A model generated the notes under the pieces. That model was not told the DNA's origin and searched no databases. It saw only the letters and a list, made by a program, of their open reading frames with translations. Below, piece after piece: positions 11,041 through 23,310 of a stretch of 64,000 bases of DNA (the stretch's first letter is position 1; each line of letters begins with the position of its first letter). Made by a program: the position numbers and the translations under genes. The stretch lies in assembly GCA_949825045.1 (NCBI GenBank), contig OX463810.1, positions 37,334,201 through 37,398,200 of the forward strand, in the 5' to 3' direction. The DNA comes from Argyresthia goedartella (taxonomy: Eukaryota > Arthropoda > Insecta > Lepidoptera > Argyresthiidae).

Positions 11041-14000
11041 TAACCGCCGGACAAACTGCAAATGAATGTTAATCCGGGCCATGCCTGGCTGATGTTTAGA
11101 GATTTATGGCATTTGTCACAGAAGTGACTCCACAGCACCGCGCTTGTAGCACAACACAATTTCCTATGATTCGTCGTTTTCGAGATGTAAGCATAAAACC
11201 AAAAACTGGGCCTCCTTGTCTCCCCCTGGGGCTCACCTCAAACATGTCAGGACTTTTAGAATGTTTGTTTTCTAGCTAGTCCAAACAAAGTTCCGAAGTC
11301 AAACTTTATGCTTTCGACTTTTCCATCTACAATAATTTGTTGACCAGTCCACTGGGGGAGATGTCAAGGTGAGTGAGCAGCGAGAGCCAATCCTCCGATA
11401 GAGCACATCGATAATTTCTACCTCTATACAATTACAACACATACGCAACATAATTATGGACAAGCCAACATAAACGTATGTAACTGCCGAACAGTTTTAA
11501 CAGCAAGTAATGGCGCTCTAAGCTTAGCCAGGTCACTGGTCAGTCTAAGTAGTAATATAAACTTCATTCATCGTAATCAAACCTTATATGCCGTTATTGG
11601 CACGTATATATGCAGCAGGCAGGCATTTAGCGCACTTAGCTATGGAAACCTGTTCTTAGGGCCAATAGCTAACAATCTACTTTATTACGTTGCTAAAATG
11701 TTTATCAAATTAGTGGCATTTATTTGACCGTTTGGTTTTTTTTTGAAAATTCTTATTAATCAGGTGTTTCAAGACCAAAATTAGTCATAAAACGAGCAAG
11801 AACCACAGCCTACTATACAATATTTTTAAACTATATTTATATAGAACTCTAAAGATCAGCCAACTGTATATGTGCATACCTACATAAACGACACAATCAA
11901 CAACTCTAAGTTTCAATTAAAATGCATTATAAACCAATAATAATTCAGCAATAGTAATCCTAATCTAATTTGAAAACGATATAACAGCTTAATTTAGTTT
12001 CAATTACTAGTTAACATTCTTCTGCAGCTACCAGCGCAGATTCCGGGAAACCAGTTGCAAGAATATTAATTGCGCTACTTGCTTCGCTACTAGCAGCAAA
12101 ACCGGATAATCTCTATTCGGAGTTAATAACATTAACAAATACCCCTTTAAAGCAATACTTCAACAAGTCCCATTTGAAAATCAAATATACGTTAATTAAT
12201 TTATCAATATCCAACGGCAGCTGGCAAGTGTCAACAGGTAAGGTGAATTATTATAATAACACAATTTGATATCCCACGAGAACCACGAAAGGATAAGTCA
12301 AAAACGATCATGAAATCACGATAAATAAGCACTCAGCTAACGAAGACCCCTATTCAAATGTTAAGAGGCAAGCGAACCCTCAATTGCAACCAAAAACCGA
12401 GACCTCCAAAAATGCTATCTATGTACCCCATAAATCTTGATCCTGAATAGGTGAAACAATAAATTGGAACAAAACTGGAGGAATAAGTTTCAAACAGGTC
12501 CTCCCAGATGCCCCCAAATAAAGCACTCCGTAAAGACCGGACACCCCGCGGAGTCCACCTCACCTCCCTCTGCTCCGCGCCTCACGCCTGCCCGAGCCCG
12601 GCCTGTGCCAACAATCCCAAGATAACTAACTTACTGTCACCACTCAGCAGCAGATAATTACAGCTCCTAAATTATTGGATCCATTTTAGGGTCACAAGGG
12701 TTCTCGTGCCCATTGAAAATTCTGCGGTGATTGTAATTTAAGAAACAAAACTTTTACAAATCTTAGCCAAGTCCTGTGAATTAAAGCTACAGTGTCGGTT
12801 GTGTGTGTTTTTTTTTTAGTTTCACTTTTATAGAGTCACTAGCCCATCATTCATCAATATATAATTCGTCTAACTTGCACTGGATAAGAGTTGATTACGA
12901 AAGATGCTGGTACAGTAACTCCTATTGTAAGTTGAAGACAGGTCATAGAACCAAGCCGGTCTGGTATTAGTAGCATTACATAACGCTGACATAACCACTC
13001 CTTGACATTGTTGATCTCATCAAGCGAGCACTGGTGCCAAAGCAAGGCAGGTACTTCAGCTAGGTCAAGAGCCTAACCATCTACCTACAGAATACAAATG
13101 CATTCGCATCTGAAGAGAATGTGATACTTTTAAGCCCAGACATGCATGTTTAGTGACAACAGTAGCTGATCCTCGCTGAACCTACAAGTAACCCTGCTGT
13201 AGGGCTAACTCTTCCAATCAATCCGTGGGTGGTTCTGATAAGATAGGTAGCTTTGGTACTATCTTACTATCGCTTTTATTCAAAAGCGAGGTATTCAAGA
13301 GTATCTGCATTATTACGTTGAAAAATTCAAACGTTTCAAATAAAAACCATGATAAATAACTAGCTTGTTTGTAGAACTGGAATATAAATACAGTTGATAG
13401 GGCCGTACTCCGCTCTACTCGTGTGGTTAGGCGTCAGTCTGTGTAGGTACCCACTTACTGTATATAGATAGGGAGGTTAAATGATCACGTAAAAATAGGG
13501 CCATGGTTTGCCGTTGAACTGGTAATAGATGATTGATTTGCCCTACATTTCTGCGGAATGGAACAAAAGGCTTGTTTGAGCATTGTATTCTGAACGCGAT
13601 GACCATTATAAGAATTTGGCTGTGAACTTGACAATACCAGGAAATAATGGGATTTTTGAGATTATTTTGAAGAGAAAGTTTAGTTCTTTTAAGCGACCTT
13701 TGAAAATGTGGAGAGACAGACTGCAACAAGTGTGGCGTAAGGAATTTTGTTCCAAAGCCGAAGATTTTAAATAAAAATTATTTAAACTTAATTTATGTAA
13801 ACACCGTAGCAGTGTTAAAAGGCAATATCTAAAATTTCTTGTAAGTTAGTGCTACACCTCAGTTCATAAAATATACTTGTCACTTTCTTGTAGAGACTAT
13901 ATTATTATTAAATATGAAATTATACCTAGAGTTCCGTATTTGAAACTAAAGAGTGAAGTTTAAATAAATAATCAAACACGAGGCAGTTTTACCCTTTGTT

Positions 14001-14706
14001 ATCATTTAACTACTTAATTAATGCAATAGCCAAAAGATAGATACAAACATAAAGGAAGAAAGTACCTTGCTCGTGATAGAATAGCGTCACACTGTATAAG
14101 CAGCCAGCGACAATACCCGCTTAAAACCAATGAAAGAGATAGTAAGTAGTTTCAAGGTGGTCGGTGAAAGTCATGTGGAATATTTTTGGGTTCAGGGACC
14201 TTAGTTCGACTTGGAGTACCCGAGTGATTATATTTTTGTTTAATTGTTAGTTGAATCGAAACTTACTCGACTGCAGCAGTTTTAACTGCTACAATAACTG
14301 CAGCTTTTAAATAAATTTAAAACACTACAAATACAGTAGTAGTCGTCTAGTTTCTTAGATCTTTATGATCAAAATCTCGTTAAAGCGCTGGTGTCAACAG
14401 TTTACATTGAGTGTAATCAACAAAGATTTTTAATGTATTTACCAACTCGACAATTCCACTTTCTCTGAAACGTTTCGCGTCGAACAAAGGTCACAGACTA
14501 TCAACAAACGAGAAGAGGTTACCAGTAAATAAAATACGTGCCGTGATTCAGGTTCAGGGCTATCAGCTGTTGGTTCGCGAATATCTACGTAACCTCGACT
14601 CTCTTTACTGGCAACAAGGTCAATGCCGATGCCAAAACTATCTTAGCTAGACCAAGGCTTTGCTTGTGCCAACTTTCAATAGGTATGTGACGCTGAACAT
14701 AGGCAG
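11041..14706. other. Non-coding stretch, nothing supported
   Basis: Mostly AT-rich unique-looking DNA. A GC-rich patch at 12535-12610 holds a minus-strand donor-like 'gggaggtgagg' and could be an alternative 5' exon of the minus-strand OATP gene, but this is weak. A 63-codon plus-strand frame at 13583-13774 ends 'MWRDRLQQVWRKEF', faintly like the 'W.d.....g..W...A' ending of some LINE proteins; I do not assign it. Confidence 0.4.
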
Positions 14707-14745
14707 TTCTTCTAGATTAAGCTACTGTAGCTTAATCTAGAAGAA
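14707..14745. repeat. Perfect 18-bp hairpin
   Basis: Arms 14707-14724 (ttcttctagattaagcta) and 14728-14745 are exact reverse complements around a 3-nt spacer (ctg). It is one of several perfect short hairpins in this window. Confidence 0.9.
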
Positions 14746-15717
14746 TAAATATAATGCATAGGAATAGCATGTCTTCGGAATAACATCCTATCGCCAAAAG
14801 CAAGGTAGAATCGACAATAGCTAGGTATCAAGTTTGTCGTTACGATACTCGCACTTCTGATCCAGATTGAAAATATTACCTAAAGCATGCCCCGCTAATA
14901 AATGAATGGTCCACAACCGGCTAGCATTTAATGCCGGATACAGAAGAAACAAAAAGTTAACACTAACAAAATAGCTGTTACTCGACCCACATAAGTAACC
15001 TGGTTAAAACGAAAAAGCAATGTAATTTCGCGAGGTACAATTTTTTTGGGACACTTTTACTCTGACACCGTTCGAGCAGCTGTGGATTCGGCAAATTTAG
15101 CGATACTGGTATGGCATGAATTTCTCTTTAAACTTCAGACATTATTTTATTGATTACCGGAAGAATATAATACTGGTGGAATGGGAAGGATAAAGTTGCA
15201 TCGCTGCATTTATATTGCGTGTGATCTATGATGTATCATCGTAGATTGCCAGTGCCACTGTCTTCCGTTAATAGATTAGATTAGACTATTTTTATTTCAA
15301 TATGTTTATTTGCAATTGTGATGTTGTCAATTGGTTATGCTCTCGTTTTGTGTAGTGTAGAATAGAGGAAAATATATCAAAATATTATAAAAAGTGATCA
15401 TGTAGTTAATAAACAAGAATATGTTTAGGTCATTTCCAATATGAGTCAGTTTTTCGCGAAAGTTTACCCAACACAGCACTTAACATCAACGTCACCCTTT
15501 CGCATAAATCCCCGGCGCAGGCGCACCGGCAGATAGCATAACTTTCTCTCTCGAACAACACAATTCTGCAGCAAATTTCTTTTTTTTGCCAATCCAAAAA
15601 TATCCCGATGAGCATAAATCTTTGTGGGCGTTGCATTTGCATTAAGACCATGCTGGATTAATTAAACACGTGAACAAAGACCAAACAACTATAATGAATA
15701 CCTCAAATCGGGTAACA
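14746..15717. other. Non-coding, nothing recognised
   Basis: AT-rich sequence. A 73-codon minus-strand frame (15430-15651) shows no recognisable domain, so it is not called. Confidence 0.35.
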
Positions 15718-15757
15718 ATTTTTACGATACCAGCCAGCAGGCTGGTATCGTAAAAAT
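15718..15757. repeat. Perfect 18-bp hairpin
   Basis: Arms 15718-15735 (atttttacgataccagcc) and 15740-15757 are exact reverse complements around a 4-nt spacer (agca). Confidence 0.9.
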
Positions 15758-17094
15758 GAATAAAACACTGAGGAACCTACAACATTTTAGAAAAAAAAAC
15801 AAATTAAAAACAACATTAACAGCGACAACATTAATAAAACCGCAGAATATGAGTATAAGGCGAGTCAATGCACCTAAAACAATTTGAAAGCCGATAAGAA
15901 ACAGCTGGTTGGTGACTGTGATGGTGTAAGCGGTGTCAAGCCTGAGCTGAGCCGGCACAGCCTCTTCGGTCGAGAGCGAAATGAACACCGGCGACGTCAG
16001 TAGGTCGGCCGAGAGATTACTTTCATTGATTTAAACGTCGAAAGCCGACAACTTTTACTTTCCAACAAAAATAAATCAATTCAGAGCCAACTAAACTCGG
16101 AACTAGTTCGCAATTAAAAATATTCATGATATTTGTTGAGGTCAATCAATACCTACCTATAAGATTCGCTCCTTGTAGTTGCCTGCGAAACTTCATAGGA
16201 CAAAAACACCTAATTACAAATCGTTGTCTTTGCCTTACTTATGGAATGTTGCAGGCACTGCGAATAATTGATATTCATAGAGACAAGTTCTCAAGAAACA
16301 TCACCTTCCGGGGGCCCTTACAAAGCTGCGCTTTTTGCTAGTAATATTCTGAGTTATTTCTCAGGTTCCAAGTGACAAGTGGGTAAATTAATGAGCAAGT
16401 TTATCTGAAGTCCAGAAAATATTATACAAATCTAGCTAATTAAGTACTGTGTGTGTTGCAATCCATGATTTATATAAATAATGTAGTTCATTAATAGTGT
16501 CAATGACTGATACTGATAAACTTAGACGACAATCTCTTAAGTACAAGTAATCTGTAGCCTTTCTGAAATAAACATTGATTGTCTATTGTAAACAGATTTT
16601 TTAGTCACTGTGAGCCGTTATAATGAAATAAATAGTACATATCTATAATTGCGAAGAACTGTTTAGCGTTTCGTGGACAATAATTAAATGACTGCGATAT
16701 GCGAATGATCTCTTTCAGAAATTGCAGATTATTATATTAAAAACGTGAATCAGCTTCAAATAATTGCGAATACAGGCCAAACTAGTTCCTGAAAGTAAGG
16801 TTAGTTCACGAAAGTGAACAATAGAACACGATACAATAAAATAAGGAAGCCTACGCCCTTGGGGTAAAATAACAAACTTAACGCAAAGGTCGAGTTAGGA
16901 GGTTAGCATCGTCATTTAATATAAGAAACAGTAAATTGAATTTGGCAATTTTGACAGGTGGCCAGCCACCAACTACAGCAGCGCCATCTGCAATAAGCTT
17001 TTGAGATTAGGTGCTATTGGTTTGATATCGGTTGCGCAATCATTAAGTTCTGGGTTGAAATCCACGTTCGGAAATAATATAAATTTATTTTTCT
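15758..17094. other. Non-coding; one possible short exon
   Basis: On the minus strand, bases about 16015-15870 stay open with a locally higher GC content and read 'SLSTEEAVPAQLRLDTAYTI'. There is no in-frame ATG and the splice signals are weak. I do not recognise it and list it only as a candidate. The rest is AT-rich and featureless. Confidence 0.25.
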
Positions 17095-17470
17095 TTTTGT
17101 TGTATTATTTTTAGTGCTAAAGTTTTCTTGTAAGATGGTACGGAACCCTTGGTGTGAGAGTCCGACCCGCACTTGACCGATTTTGTGATTTGGTTTTTTT
17201 CCAAAATCTTCAAAATGAAGCGTCGTAGAAAAATTTCTTGTAACACATAATGAAAGCTGATAAATTTGGGTAAAGGCCCTTTTTTCAGGTTCTCGTAAAT
17301 ATCTGGATAAATGCGGCCTAAAGCAAAAAATGTTGTAAATGTAGTAAATATACATAAAATCCCAACAAAAAAGCTGCTATAATTGGCCATGTAAAAAACC
17401 GAAGGTGACCAAAATGAGAAAACCATTTCGAGATAATTGTGTTCCAAACTTGTGTCCGTTGTTCCCATCA
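17095..17470 (-). repeat. Dispersed repeat fragment with CCGT-family tail
   Basis: It contains 'atggtacggaacccttggtg', 'gagtccgacccgcacttgac' and a body near 17220-17290, all typical of the lepidopteran dispersed repeat whose other copies lie at 24173, 38648 and 51934. Two overlapping open frames of 113 and 128 codons on the minus strand are chance frames inside the repeat. Confidence 0.5.
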
Positions 17471-17928
17471 AAAAATATTACAGGATTACGGAAATATCCA
17501 TACAAAATATAATGTACTTCATTTGTCCTCTACGGCGTAGTTTGTTCAAATTCCCTTCGCCGTTAAGTTCGCTGTTCTGTAAAACTGTCAAATATCAACA
17601 GTTTTCCTGTGAGTCGATAACGCAGATGTCAGACGGATATTATAGTTTCTTAGTTTTATAATCGGAAACAACCAGCCTCAAGTACAACCGTTCCAAAAAT
17701 GTGAGCAAGTGTTATCGAAATATTCAAATTAGTTTCTTAAAATAGGCCAAAATTTTATAAAATAAAAATGAGGTACCTACGTATATATTTTTTTGCATGG
17801 CCCATTTTTTCACTACTTTCAATATTCAGCAGATATGGAGGGCGGAAAATGGCGAATTAAAAAAAAGACATTTATTTGTGTATGGCATGTGTATTGTTAG
17901 AAATAAAATTCCCAATTATTTTTCAAAT
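17471..17928. other. Non-coding, nothing recognised
   Basis: AT-rich sequence between a dispersed repeat and the decayed gene downstream. No supported feature. Confidence 0.35.
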
Positions 17929-18928
17929 TTAAAATATCATCATCACCGTCGACGATCTCTTCGATTGGGGATCCGTAACTGCATGAGCCGAAGCATACGC
18001 CGCAGACACCTGCTTCCGGCACCCGCAGGGCACCCCACACCCAGTCGTGCATCGGCAAAATATGGTGTTGAGCATGGAGTCAGGTGCCACAGGGTTGGTT
18101 GTCACCGGTTTCAGGATTCCATCGTCTGCTCTGGCCCAACCACATCGGTTGGGTGGTAGGGGGTTGCCGTGGCATTGCCATCTGTAAGAAAGTAATAAGA
18201 CCAACCTAGTATTTAGCTCAAATAGACATTTATAACAAAACTACAATCATACGTGAATAGTTACCAGTAGGTACACTCTGAACGAGTGCTGCTTCGATAG
18301 GAGGAAGCTTCGTCGATGCTCTCAAAAAAGCCGAATAGCGTTGGTTGAAGTTTCCTTCCTGCGCAGACGCCTGGTAAATCTCCAGAAACAGCTTCTCGCC
18401 AGCATGTTCAATATCCTCAGATAATATTGAGGGCTCAGTGAAAATGCCTGAGACACTTTGGGTCACATCTGATTAAGCTGTGAAAAGCTTCGCAATTCCC
18501 ACTTTGCTTCTCTCCAGAGATCGCCGATGTGGTGTGGCTGTGGAGAAGGATAATCATCTTTGCGTATGGGATCTGTTGAAGTTGTTGCACTGAACATAAT
18601 TTGGTGTCCACCTTCCCACGGCCTGGCTGCATAAAGTACACGTTGGTATATGATGAACCAATCCTATGAGGACTGTCAAGTCCACATCCTCCCTAATTAT
18701 TGCAGCAGTTGAAGGTACAGTTACAGCAGCTTTATCCAACCCGCACCTCACAATAGCGCCACCAGCATCTCCTGTTGCAACAGTTGTTTCAATCCTTGCT
18801 GGCGTTATCTTCTCTGTGAGAATCGAAATCAGACTCATTCTGTTAATTTCATTGGCGAGAAAATGCTGCTGTTGAACTATAGCCGATGACTGGAGGTCGG
18901 TTTTCACGTAGAAGGAAACCACCATCAT
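17929..18928 (-). pseudogene. Decayed gene with PIN/XPG-I-like segment and C-terminal cysteine cluster
   Basis: Four minus-strand pieces in shifting frames (18928-18554, 18641-18435, 18466-18230, 18204-17929) follow the order of one protein. The first piece holds 'TVATGDAGGAIVRCGLDKA' and then 'IIREDVDLTVLIGLV', like the 'a.GDAD..Iv..A' and 'eDvDLlvLl' motifs of an uncharacterised protein family of insects and cnidarians that resembles the acidic core of XPG/FEN1 nucleases. Piece three, 'KLFLEIYQASAQEGNFNQRY', is its middle. The last piece holds 'GWARADDGILKPV' and 'CRCTTGCGVPCGCRK', the typical C-terminal Cys cluster (I.C.C..GC...CGCRK.GL). At least three frame changes and a lost GL/CS stretch after CGCRK show that it is dead. 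A good acceptor (ctttcttacag) near 18184 suggests a former intron. Function of the intact family is unknown to me; family recognition is from memory of motif order. Confidence 0.5.
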
Positions 18929-19639
18929 TGTTCCTTTGGTTGATATTATAAGTTGCGATGTTCTCTACCGGCAAAATACCGTAGAGGGATGACTTCAATA
19001 AAGCGTTTTAGGTTCTCAGAATAAAGAAAAGGTACCTATAAATCACAGTTATTCAATATCTTAAACTCAAAAATTATAAAAACAATCTGATGTAGTGCAT
19101 TTGGACCGGACATGAAATTTTCCCCCTTTTATTAAATTCTTAATGTGTATAATTGATGAAAAGGTTTTCACCCCCTAATAGCTCCCTCCCATCAGTACAT
19201 TTAGTATGTCATTCAGGATACCTCCCTCTGCAACTGTGCCAAAATTAGCTTTTACACGAATTATCTTTTCTATTCGACCTTTTTTGGTCTTCGTTGGGAC
19301 GAGCTCGATAGATGACAAATCAGCATTAGTATATATTTAGAATATTAACTCGTTACTTGGTAGCAGGTATACCTGTAGTTACGTACAAAATGATAAATTC
19401 ATCGTAACAATAGACTTTGCACACAGAATCTATTCCAATTCGGATATCTCGTACTCTATCAATAAAGTTACCTTCTTAAGCTGTCCCTTCAAGCTTACGC
19501 CTAAATTCTTATCATTTATCAGCCACATTAGCAATGTGCCCTTGAAAATACCTTTATACCTAGCTTTTAAAGTAGGTACGGGTACATGTGTTATTTACAT
19601 TCATTCATTCATATTCCTGTATATTTACCTATAAATCGA
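18929..19639. other. Non-coding, nothing recognised
   Basis: The stretch next to 18929 may hold more of the decayed gene's N-terminus but nothing convincing can be read. The rest is AT-rich. Confidence 0.3.
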
Positions 19640-20355
19640 ACCAACTAGGGCTAGAGACGGTATAACTAAGCGTATGTTGTACGTATATGTATATAAAAAT
19701 CTGTCTCTTCAAACCTTATAGGTTCCCAACCAGAGCTCTACATGAAATTTCAGATACTCTAACCGTCAGACAACTGTACATATTACATACAACACTAAAA
19801 CAACATTCTTACACTCCTTACTCAACTGAAATCGGTATAAATCGACGAAATTATGCTGTCTGTTCTGCTGTAAGAAGCAGAACTTTCTTTTTGAACAGAT
19901 TTCTCGTCTTTCAGGGTCCCAGGCTCTATAACATTATCAATAAAGATCATAGTATATTTGGTCTATGTAAATTTAAATGTAAGCAAATTATAACTAATTG
20001 GCTTTTAACACTAAACTACGAGCAAACTGAAAATATTTTATCTATAATAAAGTAAAATCCGCACATACATTTTAAATAGCTGAATACACACAAAACAAAA
20101 ACAACACTCACACGCATTTTCACCGGCGACCCAGGGAGGGACACATTTCATAATATTATGCTCTCATACATGACATAATTTGTAACTTTTGTTTAGACTC
20201 TAACGGTGTTAATGTGAGCAGCTAGTAATCATAACACAAGCATTTTTAATGCTTAGCTTGGTTGTTGGTCTGCTGTATGAAAATAATGTAGCCTATCTGT
20301 AATTTATGTTCTTGTTATATACACCTTTGAACTGTAAGATTTTATGAATAAATAA

Positions 20356-20392
<37 letters not shown>
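19640..20392 (+). mobile_element. 5'-truncated LINE with (TTA)n tail
   Basis: The frame at 19687-20055 contains 'LHEISDTLTVRQLYILHTTL' and 'GPRLYNIIN', the 'fLh.l.il.v.......l' and 'GP.lyN.lp' motifs at the C-terminus of CR1/Jockey-like ORF2 proteins. It is followed by a 3' UTR and a (tta)12 tail at 20357-20391 after 'ttatgaataaataaa'. The reverse transcriptase core is absent; it is a dead 3' fragment. Confidence 0.7.
20357..20391 (+). repeat. (TTA)n microsatellite, LINE tail
   Basis: About twelve perfect TTA/TAT units directly follow the LINE polyadenylation-like end and are taken as its template-slippage tail. Confidence 0.85.
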
Positions 20393-20789
20393 GTAGATGT
20401 AGACAGACCTCTACGTTAATTTCGTTACCATACGTGCATCGATCTCTAACAGTGATATGTTAATTTTATTACAACAGCTACATAAATACTCGAACCGGTT
20501 TGGCTTCAAAATGAACGCAAGTGACATAAAAATTAAACCCAAACCCGGTTGAGAGAGGTTTTGTTTCTCTTCGGTACTTGAAGAGTGTAGCCAAACACAA
20601 AGATCGATATGAATATCGTCCTTATAACGTAACCTTTCTGCTGATTCGGATTCCCTGCCTGATTTTGGAATTTATTTGCATATATTTGACACAAGTGTCG
20701 TAAGAGATGTGCCGTGACGAAGATATTACAAGATTTGACTGATTGAAGAATGTTAGGAAAAACTTACGAAAAAAACTTGGACGAGATGC

Positions 20790-21130
20790 AGCGAGTCCAC
20801 GTGAGTAGGATCTCTGGCGGGGGGTGCGGGGGGTGCGAAGGATTTCCACTGACGAGATCACCGGGAGATTCAAGAGTCGAGGTCCTGTCTGATCGTCTGT
20901 CGCGCAGTGTATGTATCGCGATGTATCACATGTGTCGCTTTGTTTGCTACTGTCCGCGTCGGTGAGTGTCACTCCTGAGAGCGCCAGCGTCGGAGTGCTG
21001 GGCGGACTCGGACGCCCCGGTGCTCGTCTCGTAAACAAACGCGCTGGAGGGGGCCCCGGGGCGGCGACGACGCGCCGAAAAACTCGCGACTCGATTGAGT
21101 GATCCTCTCACTTACGTCACGTCTGCGAGC
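20790..21130 (-). promoter_or_regulatory. GC-rich promoter-like island with possible 5' exon
   Basis: A GC- and CpG-rich block in AT-rich surroundings. On the minus strand a CRE-like 'gacgtgacgtaagtgag' lies at about 21104-21120, and a GTAAGT donor-like site lies near 20760 ('ttcgtaagtttttcc'). A 138-codon minus-strand frame (20622-21038) crosses the block but looks like translated GC-rich leader. It could be a distant first exon of the minus-strand OATP gene; this is inference only. Confidence 0.3.
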
Positions 21131-21769
21131 CATTTGACGAGAGCGCGTCCACTTCACTTCAGGCAGTTGATCAATCAGTTCACGGTTTTAACTGTGAACG
21201 ACTACGAGGCCAGAGTTATGAAGAGTTGAAGCAAGTCACAAGAGCGGCAAAGCCCATCGTCTATTCTTCTGAAATTCAAAGTCCTGCCTGACTCACTCAC
21301 TGACTCACAGACTGATCAACGCACAGCCGACACCGCTGCTCCTAGAGACATGAAACCTTGTACAGGGGTTCCTTAATAGCGTAGCGTAGCACTAACAAGG
21401 GATTTGGCGAAATTCATTCCATAAGGGAGGGAAATGGGGAGTTTTGTTTGCATAAAAATCAAAAATTACCCGAGTTATGAAGCTGAAATTTTGCAGGTAG
21501 TTTTTCAAATTTCCCCCCGCTAGGCGGGGGATGGGGGGATGAACTTTGTTAGGACATAAAAACATACTTGGCCTATGAAGCTTTAAAGTTGGCAGGCAAG
21601 TAGCTTATACAGGGTGACATTTAATTAGCCGACTATATTTTGGGGAATGAAATTTTGAATTAGCCATTGTTATGATATGAACAACATTTTTGCACAACAA
21701 TAATTTTCCAGGCCGATCCATCAATCTTGGAGAAATCGATTAACATACATAAAAACATAGATTCCGACG
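21131..21769. other. Repetitive-looking non-coding DNA
   Basis: It contains 'tttccccccgctaggcgggg' (short hairpin, 21508-21528) and 'cttatacagggtgacattta', a motif common at the ends of insect repeats. No gene is supported. Confidence 0.35.
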
Positions 21770-22150
21770 TATTCCCGTTAAGTGCGTGCGAAGGTCCCCG
21801 TTACTCCAGGCGGTAGTGTGAGAGGGACGGAATCGGGGAAAAATTACAAAGTCGTTTTTAATTTAAAAACAAAATTAACCAAAATAGCTATGAAAATTTC
21901 CATAATAATTGAGGAATTGTCAAAACCCATTTAAATAAATATATTTGAAGTCTTTGTGCTATTCCAATTTGTCATAAAATCAAAAAAGTGTAAATTCAGA
22001 TCTCATTTCAATAATTATTTCTATCGAGCGATATTCCTCCAATGACATTTCTGATAACATAAAATCTAGAAAAAGAGCTCAAAATTGTGAAAGCATTTAT
22101 TTAAGTTGGGACGTCTTTTGAACATTACAGAAATAACTTCAAAAAGTGTC
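21770..22150 (+). repeat. Dispersed repeat Z, copy 1
   Basis: The segment from 'gtccccgttactccaggcgg' to 'gggacgtcttttgaacatta' is present in reverse complement at 32060-32437 with moderate divergence, including 'gagagggacggaatcggg' and 'ctattccaatttgt'. No coding capacity. Confidence 0.65.
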
Positions 22151-22472
22151 CATTTTGTCGATATACTGGGCACTTTTTCATGAATGGAGTGGAGTGGCTA
22201 TGAATGATTATATTTCTACGTAGATATGTATTCATTCAAGCCCAGGAATTTTAATTCACGCGACATAATATCCTTAATTATGATAGGAGATTTCATAAAA
22301 ACAAATAAGTATAGACAACTGGTATTCAACCTAGGAAACGCGACTCAAAATGATTAAACACACCAACGGTATCATTGTGTCCCGACGACGTACAAATATA
22401 GACACTAACATGTTGCAATCAGAGGGTTAATTAAAACTTTCAAGAACTCGCTTAACCTAGACGCCTCGACTC

Positions 22473-22778
22473 ATGAATTTTGATCCAAACCGAAATCTAC
22501 CGCATGATAGTAAAATGTCCATGAAAAAATGTGGCGAAATATACTCAAAAGGACACAGTAACCATAAAATAGCCATAGATAAATTAAACCTCAAAGAAGA
22601 AGAAAACTTCCACACCAACTCTCAGAACCAAGATCTACCAGAAAACAATAGCATATTTTTTCGTAAATATGCAAAACTTACAATATTCAATCAATATACC
22701 GCCGGAGTCCCAGACCGCCTTATCGTTGGTCTAAACGAATCAAAAACCGAAAACCAAGATAAGATATTATTTTCCTAA
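22473..22778 (+). CDS. Hypothetical 101-aa open frame
   Basis: An ATG-started frame of 101 codons, lysine-, asparagine- and glutamate-rich and hydrophilic, with no signal peptide, membrane segment or motif I recognise. The internal 'KKCGEIYSKGHSNHKIAIDK' has no known match. It lies between repeats and has no obvious promoter or splice sites. It may be a remnant exon of a dead gene or chance; I do not assign a function. Confidence 0.15.
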   Translation: MNFDPNRNLPHDSKMSMKKCGEIYSKGHSNHKIAIDKLNLKEEENFHTNSQNQDLPENNSIFFRKYAKLTIFNQYTAGVPDRLIVGLNESKTENQDKILFS

Positions 22779-22808
22779 CGTAGCGCTTCATGCGGGCAAA
22801 TGGTTAAG

Positions 22809-23256
22809 TAGTTTATGTGACTGCTACATAATGGAGGGCATCAATACTCGAGAGTGGGTTTATGAAACGAGCCGAAGGCGAGTTTCATAATAATATCACT
22901 CGAAAGTTTAAATGCCTAATTATGTACAGTTACATACACTAGTTTATCTACACACATATCATAAGCTCTCTTTGGTGTGTTCAGGAACCGCATGTTTGAC
23001 CGGCATTGTGGCTCTGCAGTTGTTTAGCTTGTTCTGTAGTACCAACTTCACAGACAAACTGGGGGCGGCACGCAAGGCGGGCGTCGGCGTTCGAAATTTG
23101 AATGTCACAATGTGACAAATTTTTGTACATTATGGTCACAATGTACAAATTTTCAGGTAAGAAATGAGTTTTTACCAAATAGTTTTACATTATGCTGGTC
23201 TACACGTGCGGTTTTTAGACGCAGTAAAGAGGGTTTATGATACGTGTGTAGATAAA
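22809..23256 (+). repeat. Foldback MITE 'X', long copy C
   Basis: Same termini and internal order as 5256-5701 ('tagtttatgtgactgctaca' to 'tacgtgtgtagataaa'), with small differences such as 'tctggcggcacgcaag'-type changes in the centre. It directly precedes the 50-bp minisatellite. Confidence 0.75.
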
Positions 23257-23310
23257 AAACATAAACTTACCAGACTATCAAGTAGCTGCTACATTTACCG
23301 GCACGACAAT

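Noticed and set aside
15722..15988. Hydrophobic 88-codon minus-strand frame as a membrane protein
   Set aside because: It has no ATG, runs into a perfect hairpin, and the hydrophobic half is A/T-run translation.
17014..17471. 113- and 128-codon minus-strand frames
   Set aside because: They lie in a dispersed repeat and have no protein signature.
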